From Polymorphum gilvum SL003B-26A1 (GTDB lineage: Bacteria > Pseudomonadota > Alphaproteobacteria > Rhizobiales > Stappiaceae), in NCBI RefSeq assembly GCF_000192745.1, contig NC_015259.1, positions 426,001 to 490,000 on the forward strand: a stretch of 64,000 nucleotides of DNA, read 5' to 3'. The position numbers were made by a program, and so were the translations under genes. The notes below the pieces were generated by a model that saw only the letters and a program-made list of their open reading frames with translations, was not told the origin of the DNA and did not search any database. Numbering within the stretch: position 1 is the stretch's first letter; each line of letters begins with the position of its first letter. Below, one piece after another: positions 35,314 through 46,856 of the stretch.

Positions 35314-35913
35314 ATGAAGCGCCTCTCCAAGTCCTTGCTGGCCGCGCTGGCGGTCATGGTCGCGGTGCCGGTCGAGGGCCAGGCGGCCTTTTTCGACCCG
35401 ACGACGCAGACCTGGGTGCAATACTCCATCACGCCGGACGTCGCCGGCAAGATCGCCCGGCGCAAGTTCAAGCGCTCGGTGATCAGCTATTCGGGCCCCG
35501 AGAAGCCCGGCACCATCATCATCGACACCAAGGCGCGCTGGCTCTACCACGTGCAGGAAAACGGCAAGGCGGTGCGCTACGGCATCGGCGTCGGCCGCGA
35601 CGGCTTCACCTGGAAGGGCGAGGAAAAGGTCACGCGCAAGGCGGAATGGCCGGGCTGGACGCCGCCGCCGGAGATGATCGTGCGCGAGCGCAAGAACGGC
35701 CGCCGCCTGCCGGCCTTCATGGCCGGCGGACCGAAGAACCCGATGGGCGCGCGGGCGCTGTATCTGGGCAATACGATCTACCGCATCCACGGCACCAACG
35801 AGGACTGGAGCATCGGCCAGGCCGTGTCGTCGGGCTGCATCCGCATGCTCAACGAGGATGTCGAACACCTCTACGAGCGCGTCAAGATCGGCACCAAGGT
35901 CGTGGTCCTCTAA
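35314..35913 (+). CDS. L,D-transpeptidase (YkuD domain)
   Basis: The 199-residue exported enzyme makes or edits 3-3 peptidoglycan cross-links or attaches proteins to the wall. It has a signal peptide at 1-25 and a YkuD domain at about 66-199 with catalytic His159 in YRIHGTN and Cys175 in SSGCIRM. ATG at 35314 (MKRLSKS). Members of this family are abundant in Rhizobiales. It converges on the cyclase gene across a 12-bp hairpin. Confidence 0.94.
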   Translation: MKRLSKSLLAALAVMVAVPVEGQAAFFDPTTQTWVQYSITPDVAGKIARRKFKRSVISYSGPEKPGTIIIDTKARWLYHVQENGKAVRYGIGVGRDGFTWKGEEKVTRKAEWPGWTPPPEMIVRERKNGRRLPAFMAGGPKNPMGARALYLGNTIYRIHGTNEDWSIGQAVSSGCIRMLNEDVEHLYERVKIGTKVVVL

Positions 35914-35951
35914 GGAGCCGCCGTCACGCCCGTCCAAGCCGGCACTTCGAC

Positions 35952-35980
35952 GCCCGTCTCCGCACGCAGCGGAGGCGGGC
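35952..35980. terminator. Hairpin between the convergent L,D-transpeptidase and cyclase genes
   Basis: A 12-bp stem GCCCGTCTCCGC/GCGGAGGCGGGC with one G-T wobble and a 5-nt loop lies between two convergent stops. There is no clear T-run on either side, so termination is probable but not certain. Confidence 0.5.
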
Positions 35981-36022
35981 GCTGCCGTTTGCGCGCCGTC
36001 TCAGGGCGGCTTCAGGGTTGGC

Positions 36023-37207
36023 TCAGGGCAGGTCGTAGAGAGGCTGGGGCTGGCGGAAGCCGTCCAGCCGGAACGTTCCCCTGAGCCTGGCGGCGCCCGG
36101 TGCATGGGCGGCGATTTCCTGCGTCATCAGCACCGTGCAGTCGAGCTCCTTGGTCAACGCCTCGATCCTGGCTGCGGCATGCACGGTCTGGCCGATGACC
36201 GAGAAGGTCAGTCGGTTGGCGGTGCCGATGTTGCCGAACATGACCGTGCCGACCGACAGGGCGATGCCGGCGCGCACCGGCATGCCGACGTCGGTGACGA
36301 CACCGGCGAGCCGGAGCAGGCAGGCGCGCGCGGCGGCAAGCGCCCGCACGGCAGCCGGGCCGACGCCATCGCCGTCGAGGGGAAAGATGCCGAGCACGGC
36401 GTCGCCGATGAAATCGAGGATCTCGCCGCCCTCCGCCTCGACGGCGCCGGCGGCGGCGTCGAAATAGCGGTTGAGCAGCTTGAGGTAGCGGTCCGGGCCG
36501 AGATCCTCGGCGATGGCCGTCGACCGGCGCATGTCGGAAAAGAAGATCACGGCCTCGATGCTCTGGCCGTCGCCGTGGCGGATCTGGCCGTTGAGCACCT
36601 GCCTCCCGGCCCATTTACCGAGATAGGTCTCGGCGATGGTGCGCGTGATCTGGCCGTGGAGGGTGGCGCGGGCGGCAAGCGCCAGGCGCTTCTGGATGTA
36701 GCCGATGGCGTCGATCGCGGGCTCGGAGAAGCCGCCGGGCGCACGCGTCGCCCAGCTGACCATGATGCCGGTGAAGCCCTGGTGCTGCTCGACCGCCGGC
36801 ATCTCGAAGGGCGTGCCGAGGATCAGGTAGTCGGTGAAGCCGTCGGCGGCGAGCTGCCGGCACAGGGGAAAGTCATGCTCGGCATTGGCGAGGTCGAGCC
36901 GGCGGCGCAGCATGGTCTCGCGGTTGACCAGGACGGCGCGCATCGGGCTGCTCAGCCACTCGTCGCCGTCCTCGTCGGAATGGGCAAACTGCTCGAAGAG
37001 AACTGCATTGCCCTGAGTCCAGAAGGCGGTTTCCGCCTCGATCAGGGGATGCAGCGTGGGCCAGCCGAGCATGGCCCTGTCGACAGGAACACCGACCGCG
37101 CGCAGACGCTCGCACAGGCCGGCGAACAGCTCGGCGAGATTGGGCGATCCGAGCGCCTGGCCGATCAGCCAGTCCTCGATGCGGTCGATGGCGGTCATGT
37201 CGATCAT
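36023..37207 (-). CDS. Adenylate/guanylate cyclase domain protein with altered catalytic residues
   Basis: The 394-residue protein has an unidentified N-terminal domain (1-200), then a class III cyclase domain. Metal-binding Asp225 (FFSDMRRST) and Asp269 (DFIGDAVLG) are present. The position normally holding the base-selecting Lys is Asp265, the usual Asp before TVN is Gln340 (VIGQTVH), and the transition-state Asn is His343; Arg347 remains. The enzyme may be inactive or use another substrate. Start ATG 37207, or 37198. Confidence 0.9.
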   Translation of the reverse strand: MIDMTAIDRIEDWLIGQALGSPNLAELFAGLCERLRAVGVPVDRAMLGWPTLHPLIEAETAFWTQGNAVLFEQFAHSDEDGDEWLSSPMRAVLVNRETMLRRRLDLANAEHDFPLCRQLAADGFTDYLILGTPFEMPAVEQHQGFTGIMVSWATRAPGGFSEPAIDAIGYIQKRLALAARATLHGQITRTIAETYLGKWAGRQVLNGQIRHGDGQSIEAVIFFSDMRRSTAIAEDLGPDRYLKLLNRYFDAAAGAVEAEGGEILDFIGDAVLGIFPLDGDGVGPAAVRALAAARACLLRLAGVVTDVGMPVRAGIALSVGTVMFGNIGTANRLTFSVIGQTVHAAARIEALTKELDCTVLMTQEIAAHAPGAARLRGTFRLDGFRQPQPLYDLP

Positions 37208-37291
37208 CGCTGGAGGTTAGGACGGCTGCGCCCGCAAAGCCATGGGAAAGGTGCCGCGGATGCCCGGCCATGCGTTGCCGGCATGGCCGGG

Positions 37292-37729
37292 TCAGGAGCC
37301 CTGCCCGGAGGGTGCGGAGCCGGCAAAGGCCCACAGCCGGGCGCCGAGGAAGGTGACGGCCGGCACGACCGCGATCGCGACGAGGATGCCGAGGCTGTCC
37401 GGCCAGGGCGTCCATTCGAGCCAGGCGGCGAGGGCGCCGGAGTTGACCAGGAAGCCGGCGAGGGCGAGCAAGAAGAAGCGCCGCATGCGCCGCGCGGCGT
37501 CGCCGGTGCCGGGGAAGCTCCAGACGTGGTGGCCGGTAAAGGAGACCAGGAAGGCGACCAGGAAGGCGATGACATTGGCCGGGAAGGCCGGCAGGACACC
37601 CAGCCAGAGCAGGGCGAGCGCGACGCCGGCATGGGTGGCGGTGGCGATGAGGCCGACGACGACGAAGCGTCCGGCGGTCAGCGCTTCCCGGCGCAGCTGT
37701 GCGGCAAGCGGGACCGGGGCATCAGGCAT
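37292..37729 (-). CDS. GtrA family protein
   Basis: The 145-residue protein has four membrane segments, with the GtrA marks RFVVVGLIATATHAGVALALL and SFTGHHVWSF. GtrA proteins are proposed to move a lipid-linked sugar across the inner membrane. It overlaps the upstream glycosyltransferase gene by 8 bp in the same direction, which supports a paired role in cell-surface glycan modification. Confidence 0.9.
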   Translation of the reverse strand: MPDAPVPLAAQLRREALTAGRFVVVGLIATATHAGVALALLWLGVLPAFPANVIAFLVAFLVSFTGHHVWSFPGTGDAARRMRRFFLLALAGFLVNSGALAAWLEWTPWPDSLGILVAIAVVPAVTFLGARLWAFAGSAPSGQGS

Positions 37730-38756
37730 CGCCGGCCTCGTGCCCGGCGGCGGTGTGCCCGACCTCCGCCGCCGGGGCGCCCTCGATCACGTCCTGGACC
37801 AGGAACACCGGCCGCTGCTTGGCCTCGGTGAACAGGCGCGCGACATATTCGCCGATCATGCCGATCGACAAGAGCTGAACCCCGGCGAAGAACAGGATGG
37901 CGGTCATGGTCGAGGCATAGCCCGGGACGTCGATGCCGTAGGCGAGCACGCGCACGATGAGGAAGGCGGCATAGGCGAGTGCGAGGGCGGCGGCCAGCGC
38001 GCCGCCGTAGAGCCACATGCGCAGGGGCACGGTGGTGAAGCCGGTGAAGCCGTCGAGGGCGAAGTTCCACAGCTTCCAGTAGTTCCACTTGCCGGCGCCG
38101 GCGCGGCGCGGCGGGCGCTCGTAGGGGATCGCCACAGAGGGGAAGCCGACCCAGGCGAACAGGCCTTTCATGAAGCGGTTGCGTTCCGGCAACGACAGCA
38201 GCGCCTCGACGACGCGTCTGTCCATGAGGCGGAAATCGCCGGCGTTGGCGGGCATGTCGATGTGGGCGAGACGGTTGAACAGCCGGTAGAACAGGCTGGC
38301 GGTGCCGCGCTTCATCGCCGTGTCGCTGGAGCGGTCGACGCGCAGCCCGTAGACGACGTCGTAGCCGGCGCGCCAGGCGTCGATCATCTGCGGCACCAGG
38401 GCGGGGGGATCCTGCAGGTCGGCGTCGAGCACCACGACGATGTCGCCGCGGGCATGCTGCAGGCCGGCGGTCATCGCCGCCTCCTTGCCGAAGTTGCGCG
38501 ACAGGCCCACCAGACGGCCGGGCAGGCCGGCGGCCAGGCGGGCGCCGATGAGGTCGGCGCTGGCGTCCCGGCTGCCGTCGTCGACGAACACGTATTCGAC
38601 CGCGACGGTCTGGCCGGCGAGCGCCGAGCCGGTCTCGGCGAGGAACAGGTCGAGGACCTCGGCCTCGTTGTAGACCGGCACGATCAGACTGAGCAGCGGA
38701 CAGGCCGGGCGCTGCGCCGCGCGGCGCTCGACATAGAGGTGCGGGGTGTGATCCAT
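37722..38756 (-). CDS. Glycosyltransferase family 2 (GtrB/DPM-like)
   Basis: This 344-residue enzyme has an N-terminal GT2 fold (LSLIVPVYNEAEVLDLFL; nucleotide/metal site VVLDADLQDPP; MDRRVVEALLSLPERNRFMKG acceptor region) and two C-terminal hydrophobic segments at about 235-300. It probably transfers a sugar to polyprenyl phosphate for flipping by the neighbouring GtrA. Start ATG 38756. Confidence 0.92.
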   Translation of the reverse strand: MDHTPHLYVERRAAQRPACPLLSLIVPVYNEAEVLDLFLAETGSALAGQTVAVEYVFVDDGSRDASADLIGARLAAGLPGRLVGLSRNFGKEAAMTAGLQHARGDIVVVLDADLQDPPALVPQMIDAWRAGYDVVYGLRVDRSSDTAMKRGTASLFYRLFNRLAHIDMPANAGDFRLMDRRVVEALLSLPERNRFMKGLFAWVGFPSVAIPYERPPRRAGAGKWNYWKLWNFALDGFTGFTTVPLRMWLYGGALAAALALAYAAFLIVRVLAYGIDVPGYASTMTAILFFAGVQLLSIGMIGEYVARLFTEAKQRPVFLVQDVIEGAPAAEVGHTAAGHEAGDA

Positions 38757-38833
38757 CGCGTTGCCCGTTGCTGGGCCCGTTTTGGGCCCGGTTGCGGTTG
38801 GTTGCCGTGCGATCCTTTTGGCGCCTGGAAAGC

Positions 38834-38865
38834 AAAAAGGCCAGCCCCTTGCAAGGACCGGCCTT
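38834..38865 (-). terminator. Terminator downstream of secA
   Basis: Hairpin AAGGCC (38837-38842) with GGCCTT (38860-38865) and an inner CCTTGCAAGG palindrome, followed on the minus strand by TTTTT. It lies 25 bp after the secA stop. Confidence 0.8.
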
Positions 38866-38889
38866 CGCCTTGGCGCCGGGACGCGACCG

Positions 38890-41679
<2,790 letters not shown>

Positions 41680-41996
41680 GCGGCGGTCCTTCCAAAGTCT
41701 CTGGCCAAAGTGCCGGGCCGCGCCAGCCGCCAAGCGGCTGTCGCGGGCCCACAAATGATCTCATTTGCATTCTACGGTGCATCCGCCGTCCCGATCGCGG
41801 CGACGGAGTTCCCGAGACGAAGAAGCGGTCCCACCCTGGCGGACGGGACGTCCGACAGATAAGAGGGGGTCGGAAGCTTGTCAACGGCGCTGGTTTCGGC
41901 GACCTTGCCGCGCCCTGTCCCCGGGACTGCCGTCGCCGACCCGGGGCCGGGCCACGTCTGTTCGCAACCGCAGCTCACAACCGCAAAGGACATGCA
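41680..41996. other. secA-parvulin divergent intergenic region with a leader hairpin
   Basis: This 317-bp spacer has no coding sequence. At 41715-41750 a two-part hairpin is visible: CAGCCG/CGGCTG (41724-41729, 41735-41740) extended outward by GGGCCGCG/CGCGGGCCC with a bulge. It would lie 36-71 nt upstream of the secA ATG on the transcript. A TAGAAT -10-like element on the minus strand is at 41773-41768 without a good -35. No clear promoter was found for the plus-strand gene. Confidence 0.45.
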
Positions 41997-42860
41997 ATGT
42001 TCCGTTCCATCCTGCGCCGGCCGCTCCGTTCGGCCCTCGTCGCCGCCACGGCGCTCACCCTGGGGGTGTCGGCGCTTCAGGCCGCCGAGCCCGGTGACGT
42101 CGTCGCCAAGGTCGGCGACGCCGAAATCACCGAAGCGGACATCGCCTTCGCCGCCCAGGACCTCGGCCAGGAACTGCGGCGCTTCCCGCCGGCGCAGTGG
42201 CGCACGATCCTGATCGACGTGCTGGTCGACATGAAACTGCTGGCGGGTGCCGCGCGCGCGGCCGGCATCGACAAGGAACCGGACTTCGCCCGCCAGGTCG
42301 CGTTCCTCGAGATGCAGGCGCTGCGCAACGCCTACATCGCCCGCGAGATCGACGCCGGCATCACCGAGGCGGAGCTGAAGGCGGCCTATGACACGGAGTT
42401 CGCCGGGTTCGAGGGCGACGAGGAGATCAGCGCCCGCCACATCCTGGTGGCGTCGAAGGACGAGGCCGCAGAGCTGATCAAGAAGCTCGACGAGGGCGCG
42501 GATTTCGCCGAACTGGCGACGGCCCATTCCAGCGACGGCTCGGCCGCCGGCGGCGGCGACCTCGGCTATTTCACCCGGGGCCAGATGGTGCCGGAGTTCG
42601 AGGCGGCGGCCTTCGCGCTGGCGGCGGGCGAGCACAGCAAGGAGCCGGTCGAAAGCCAGTTCGGCTGGCACGTGATCAAGGTCGAGGACAAGCGCCAGCA
42701 GGCGGCGCCGAGCTTCGAGGAGGTCGAGGCCGGGCTGCGCCAGAAGCTCATCCGCGACATCTACACCAAGCGCATCGGCGAGTTGAAGGCGGAGACGCCG
42801 GTCGAGATCCTGGCCAAGGACGCGCCGGCCGAAGGCGACGCGCCGGCGGCGGCCCAGTAA
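41997..42860 (+). CDS. Parvulin-type peptidylprolyl isomerase (PpiC/SurA-like)
   Basis: The 287-residue periplasmic foldase has a signal peptide at 1-25 (ending LQAAEP), an N-terminal helical chaperone part, and a parvulin domain at about 135-230 (SARHILVASKDEAAELIKKL, GGGDLGYFTRGQMVPEFEAAAF, ESQFGWHVIKVED). It assists folding of exported proteins, consistent with lying beside secA. AAAGGA is located before ATG 41997. Confidence 0.93.
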   Translation: MFRSILRRPLRSALVAATALTLGVSALQAAEPGDVVAKVGDAEITEADIAFAAQDLGQELRRFPPAQWRTILIDVLVDMKLLAGAARAAGIDKEPDFARQVAFLEMQALRNAYIAREIDAGITEAELKAAYDTEFAGFEGDEEISARHILVASKDEAAELIKKLDEGADFAELATAHSSDGSAAGGGDLGYFTRGQMVPEFEAAAFALAAGEHSKEPVESQFGWHVIKVEDKRQQAAPSFEEVEAGLRQKLIRDIYTKRIGELKAETPVEILAKDAPAEGDAPAAAQ

Positions 42861-42970
42861 GCCGCCGGACCGGGGCGGAGTCTCGCGATCGGCGCCGCTG
42901 AAGGGGGTTGCGCCGGCCGGGGCCATCGGGCAAGGCTGCGCCACGTTCATCGCTTTCGCATGAGGCTTCC

Positions 42971-44212
42971 ATGTCGACCGCCGTTTCGCCGCTCGCTCCC
43001 AAGACCTATCCGGACATGCCGCTGCTCGAGGGCGTGCGCTTCGCCACCGCTGAGGCGGGCATCAAGTATAAGGGCCGGACCGACGTGCTGCTGATGCTGC
43101 TCGACGCGGGCACGCAGGTCGCCGGCGTGTTCACCCGCTCGCGCTGCCCGTCGGCACCGGTCGACTGGTGCCGGGCGAACCTTCCGGGCGGGGCTGCACG
43201 CGCGTTGCTGGTCAATTCCGGCAATGCCAACGCCTTCACAGGCAAGAAGGGTCGGGCAGCCGTCGAGCTGTCGGCGGAGATCGTCGGCAAGGCGGTCGGC
43301 TGCGCGCCCGAGGAGATCTATCTCGCCTCGACCGGCGTGATCGGCGAGCCGCTGGCGGCGGAGAAATTCGCCGGCGTCATCGACGGCCTGACGGGGCGCG
43401 CGGCGGCCGGATCCTGGCTCGACGCCGCGCGCGCGATCATGACCACCGACACCTTCCCGAAGGTGTCGACGCGCACGGTCGACCTCGGCGGCGTGCCGGT
43501 GACGATCAACGGCATTGCCAAGGGCGCCGGCATGATCGCTCCCGACATGGCGACCATGCTGTCGTTCCTGTTCACCGACGCGCCGCTGTCGGCGGCGGTG
43601 CTGCAGGACGTGCTGTCGGCCTCCGTCGGCGGCAGCTTCAACGCCATCACGGTCGACAGCGACACCTCGACCTCCGACACGGCGCTGCTGTTCGCCACGG
43701 GCGCGGCGGTAAAGCGCGGCGCGCCGGCCATCTCGGATCCGGCCGACGCCCGGCTGGCGGCGTTCCGCACCGCCTTCTTCGAGGTCATGCTGGACCTGGC
43801 ACAGCAGATCGTGCGCGACGGCGAGGGCGCGCGGAAGTTCGTCGAGGTCGCCGTCGAGGGCGCGCAGAGCGACGCCTCGGCCAAGCGCATCGCCCTGTCG
43901 ATCGCCAATTCGCCGCTGGTCAAGACCGCGATCGCCGGCGAGGACGCCAACTGGGGTCGGGTCGTCATGGCCGTCGGCAAGGCCGGCGAGCCGGCCGACC
44001 GCGACCGGCTGGCGATCTGGTTCGGCGACGTGCGCGTGGCCGTCGACGGCGAGCGCGATCCCGGCTACAGCGAGACGGCGGCCTCCGCGGTGATGCGCGA
44101 GGAGCATATCGTCATCCGGGTCGAGCTCGGTCTCGGCGCCGGCACGGCGACCGTGTGGACCTGCGACCTGACCAAGGAGTATGTCGCCATCAACGGCGAC
44201 TACCGCAGCTGA
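42971..44212 (+). CDS. argJ: Bifunctional glutamate N-acetyltransferase/amino-acid acetyltransferase ArgJ
   Basis: The 413-residue ArgJ precursor cleaves itself before the Thr nucleophile in the motif [14 protein letters not shown] (about residues 180-193) to give alpha and beta chains. It recycles the acetyl group from N-acetylornithine to glutamate in arginine synthesis. The C-terminus AINGDYRS is the family form. ATG 42971; the in-frame extension upstream was rejected. It is followed by a 14-bp tandem array and then mutT. Confidence 0.97.
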   Translation: MSTAVSPLAPKTYPDMPLLEGVRFATAEAGIKYKGRTDVLLMLLDAGTQVAGVFTRSRCPSAPVDWCRANLPGGAARALLVNSGNANAFTGKKGRAAVELSAEIVGKAVGCAPEEIYLASTGVIGEPLAAEKFAGVIDGLTGRAAAGSWLDAARAIMTTDTFPKVSTRTVDLGGVPVTINGIAKGAGMIAPDMATMLSFLFTDAPLSAAVLQDVLSASVGGSFNAITVDSDTSTSDTALLFATGAAVKRGAPAISDPADARLAAFRTAFFEVMLDLAQQIVRDGEGARKFVEVAVEGAQSDASAKRIALSIANSPLVKTAIAGEDANWGRVVMAVGKAGEPADRDRLAIWFGDVRVAVDGERDPGYSETAASAVMREEHIVIRVELGLGAGTATVWTCDLTKEYVAINGDYRS

Positions 44213-44238
44213 CCGGCGGGCGATCCGCATCCCGGTTC

Positions 44239-44308
44239 CCTCGCCCCAGCTGTCTCGCCCCAGTTCTCTCGCCCCAGTTCTCTCGTCCCAGTTCTCTCGT
44301 CCCTGTCC
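44239..44308. repeat. Degenerate 14-bp tandem array between argJ and mutT
   Basis: Five adjacent copies of TCTCGCCCCAGTTC (44239-44252, 44253-44266, 44267-44280, 44281-44294, 44295-44308). Copies 2 and 3 are identical and the outer ones differ at one to four positions. The array ends 20 bp before the mutT start and fills most of the spacer. Confidence 0.88.
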
Positions 44309-44328
44309 GAAATCGGAACATCGCTGCA

Positions 44329-44736
44329 ATGAAGAAGATGGTGCTCGTCGCGGCCTGCGCGCTCATCGATGCCGACGGACGGGTGCTGCTGGCGCAGCGC
44401 CCGCAAGGCAAGTCCATGGCGGGCCTATGGGAATTTCCGGGCGGCAAGGTCGAGGCCGGCGAACGCCCCGAGCAGACGCTGATCCGCGAGCTGGACGAGG
44501 AGCTCAGCCTGACCGTTAAGGAAGAGTGCCTCGCCCCGTTGACCTTCGCCAGCCACGGTTATGAAGATTTTCACCTCCTCATGCCACTCTATGTCTGCCG
44601 CCGCTGGTCTGGCACGCCGGTCGGCCGGGAAGGGCAGGCCCTAAAATGGGTGCGTCCGGTCCGGCTCAGGGACTATCCGATGCCGCCGGCGGACGAACCG
44701 CTGATCCCGCATCTGATGGACCTGGTTTCGGCGTAG
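44329..44736 (+). CDS. mutT: 8-oxo-dGTP diphosphatase MutT (Nudix hydrolase)
   Basis: The 135-residue MutT sanitises the nucleotide pool. The Nudix box is complete: GGKVEAGERPEQTLIRELDEEL at about residues 39-60 (Gx5Ex7REUxEExGU with Leu at the last position). ATG 44329 gives the MKKMVLVAACALID start typical of alphaproteobacterial MutT. No strong Shine-Dalgarno sequence is seen because a tandem repeat fills the upstream region. Confidence 0.94.
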   Translation: MKKMVLVAACALIDADGRVLLAQRPQGKSMAGLWEFPGGKVEAGERPEQTLIRELDEELSLTVKEECLAPLTFASHGYEDFHLLMPLYVCRRWSGTPVGREGQALKWVRPVRLRDYPMPPADEPLIPHLMDLVSA

Positions 44737-44765
44737 AGGCGGACGGCACGGGCCAGGAGGACAGG

Positions 44766-44981
44766 ATGAAGGCAAGGACGCATCGCTCGGAGCAGGGCCG
44801 GACCGACCGCCGCTCGACCCTGCGTCGCTTCCTCGCTGACGAACGCGGCGTGACCGCGGTCGAATACGGCTTGATCCTCGCCATGATCTCGGTCGCCATC
44901 ATGGCCACGGTGCTGTCGATCGGCGAGGAGATCGCCGCCGATTTCACGCTTCTGTCCGAGAAGCTTGCCACCGCCAAGTGA
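44766..44981 (+). CDS. Flp family type IVb pilin
   Basis: The 71-residue prepilin has a basic leader (1-29), then the cleavage and N-methylation region with GVTAVEYGLI (Glu5 and Tyr of Flp pilins) leading into a hydrophobic helix. Prepilin peptidase would cut near the Gly. AGGAGGACAGG precedes ATG 44766. No tad/cpa assembly genes are in the window, so this is an orphan copy or works with a remote cluster. Confidence 0.9.
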   Translation: MKARTHRSEQGRTDRRSTLRRFLADERGVTAVEYGLILAMISVAIMATVLSIGEEIAADFTLLSEKLATAK

Positions 44982-44994
44982 GGCGGTTTTCCGC

Positions 44995-45897
44995 TCAGTC
45001 CTTTTTCCTGCCGGCCGGGGCGCCTCCGGCGACGCCGAGCGCGTCGGCGAGGCGCATCTTCGCCGAGCCGGGCCGCAGCGGCTTCTGCTGGCTTTCGTGC
45101 GGTGCCCAGCCGAGCAGCGAGACGACCTGGAAGGTCGCCCGGATGCGGCCGTCGGGGTCGGCGTGGTCCTGCGCGTAGAGTTCGGCCGCGCGCAGGAACA
45201 CCGAGCGGGCGAGCGGCTTGCGGCTGCGCTCCGTCAGCGCCGAGGTGGCGCCCATCGCGCGCAGGTCGGCCATCAGGTCGAACAGGCTGGCATAGCGGAC
45301 GGTGATGCGATCGGCGTCGGTGACCGGCAGGGCGAAGCCGGCGCGCTGCAGCAGCGTGCCGAGGTCGCGCGTGTCGGCGAAGGGCGCGACACGGGGTGCG
45401 GCGCCGCCGGAGCTCTCCAGCTCGGCGCGCATCAGCACGTCGCGCAGTTCCGACAAGGTGTCGCCGCCGAGCAGGGCGCCGAGGAACAGCCCGTCCGGCC
45501 TGAGCGCGCGACGGATCTGGATCAGCGTGCCGGGCAGGTCGTTGACGAAGTGGAGCGACAAGGCGGACACGACGAGGCCGACGGATGCGTCGGCAAGCGG
45601 CAGGAGCGCGTCGTCGAAGACGAAGTCCGGCGGCGGCAGGGACGGATCGGCGACGAACAGGTCGCCGCGCAGCACGGTTTCCGCCTTGCCGCTGGCACGC
45701 AGCAGCGCGGCGACATGGCCGGTGTGGCCACCGAGGTCGACGGCATGCCCGAAGACGCGCGTGATGGTCGAAAGCCGGTCGGCAAGGTCCTCGGCGACGG
45801 CGGCGAGCAGGAAGTCCGAGCCGGCGCGCGCCGCACGAAGCGCGCGGGTCCTCCTGGCCGCAAGGAGGCTCCGGTCGAAGAGGGCGGGGCTGGGCAT
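44995..45897 (-). CDS. SAM-dependent methyltransferase domain protein, NDUFAF5/C20orf7-like
   Basis: The 300-residue protein has a FDRSLLAARRTRAL N-terminus, the SAM-binding region AVDLGGHTGHVAA, and VVSALSLHFVNDLPG, FLGALLGGDTLSELR and HESQQKPLRPGSAKMRL. These blocks closely match the human mitochondrial complex I assembly factor NDUFAF5 as I remember it, which hydroxylates an arginine of the NDUFS7 subunit. The alphaproteobacterial gene is thus the likely ancestor-type factor. I preferred ATG 45897 (MPSPALFDR) over ATG 45948. It is divergent from comF. Confidence 0.83.
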   Translation of the reverse strand: MPSPALFDRSLLAARRTRALRAARAGSDFLLAAVAEDLADRLSTITRVFGHAVDLGGHTGHVAALLRASGKAETVLRGDLFVADPSLPPPDFVFDDALLPLADASVGLVVSALSLHFVNDLPGTLIQIRRALRPDGLFLGALLGGDTLSELRDVLMRAELESSGGAAPRVAPFADTRDLGTLLQRAGFALPVTDADRITVRYASLFDLMADLRAMGATSALTERSRKPLARSVFLRAAELYAQDHADPDGRIRATFQVVSLLGWAPHESQQKPLRPGSAKMRLADALGVAGGAPAGRKKD

Positions 45898-46011
45898 GCG
45901 CGGGTCCGATCGGCTGCTGGTGGCGTGCTCCGCTATATGCGTCACCATGAGGGCCGCGTCAAAACGTGCTAGGCTCGCGCGCCGGCATCCCGCCGGAACG
46001 GGGAGCGACGG

Positions 46012-46785
46012 ATGACGTCCAGGATCGTCCTGAACGGCTTCACGCGGCTGGCAGCGCAGGCCTGCGGCGCGGCGCTCGACCTGCTGCTGCCGCCTCGTTG
46101 CCTCGCCTGCGAGCGGACCATCGCCGAGCCCGGCGGGCTGTGCGCGGTGTGCTGGGCGGACATGCCCTGGCTGGAGGCGCCGCGCTGCGCCCGGCTCGGT
46201 ACGCCGTTCTCTCACGACCTCGGCGCCGGGGCGCTCAGCCCGCGCGCCATCGCCGAGCCGCCCCTGTTCGACCGGGCCCGTGCCGCGGCCCTCTACAAGG
46301 GGCCGGCGCGCGACCTCGTGCTGACGCTGAAGTTCGGCGGCCGGCGCGAGACCGCCGGGGCGATGGGTCGCTGGATGGCGTTCGCCGGACACGAACTGAT
46401 CGAACCCGGTACGCTGCTGGTGCCCGTTCCGCTGCACCGGGTCCGGCTGTGGCAGCGCCGGTTCAACCAAGCGGCCTTGCTGGCCGATGCGGTTGCCCGC
46501 CAGAGCGGCGCCGACGCGGGGCTGCTGGTGCTGGAGCGGGTGCGGCGCACGCGCCAGCAGGTCGGGCTCGACGCCAGGGAGCGGCAGAAGAACGTGCGGG
46601 GTGCGTTCCGCTTGCGCGCGGGCGCCGAGGCGCAGGTCGCAGGCCGGCCGGTAGTGCTGGTCGACGACGTGCTGACGACCGGCTCGACGGTAACCGCCTG
46701 TGCCCGGGTGCTGAAGGCGGCGGGGGCTGCCGGCGTCGACGTGCTGACCTTCGCCGTTGCCGATCCGGTAACCGGCGACCGGTAG
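46012..46785 (+). CDS. ComF family protein (amidophosphoribosyltransferase-like)
   Basis: The 257-residue protein has an N-terminal zinc-finger-like CLACERT...CAVCW (residues 29-46), then a phosphoribosyltransferase fold with the PRPP loop VLVDDVLTTGSTV near 215-228 and the QVGLDARERQKNVRGAF motif. ComF proteins are linked to DNA uptake in some bacteria; the role in Alphaproteobacteria is unclear. It lies upstream of grxC in the same direction. Confidence 0.92.
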   Translation: MTSRIVLNGFTRLAAQACGAALDLLLPPRCLACERTIAEPGGLCAVCWADMPWLEAPRCARLGTPFSHDLGAGALSPRAIAEPPLFDRARAAALYKGPARDLVLTLKFGGRRETAGAMGRWMAFAGHELIEPGTLLVPVPLHRVRLWQRRFNQAALLADAVARQSGADAGLLVLERVRRTRQQVGLDARERQKNVRGAFRLRAGAEAQVAGRPVVLVDDVLTTGSTVTACARVLKAAGAAGVDVLTFAVADPVTGDR

Positions 46786-46856
46786 GATGTCATTACAGTG
46801 GCATGACTTGTGCCTGGGCCCGGAGGAGCCATATAAGCCGGTTGGTGGCCGACCGG

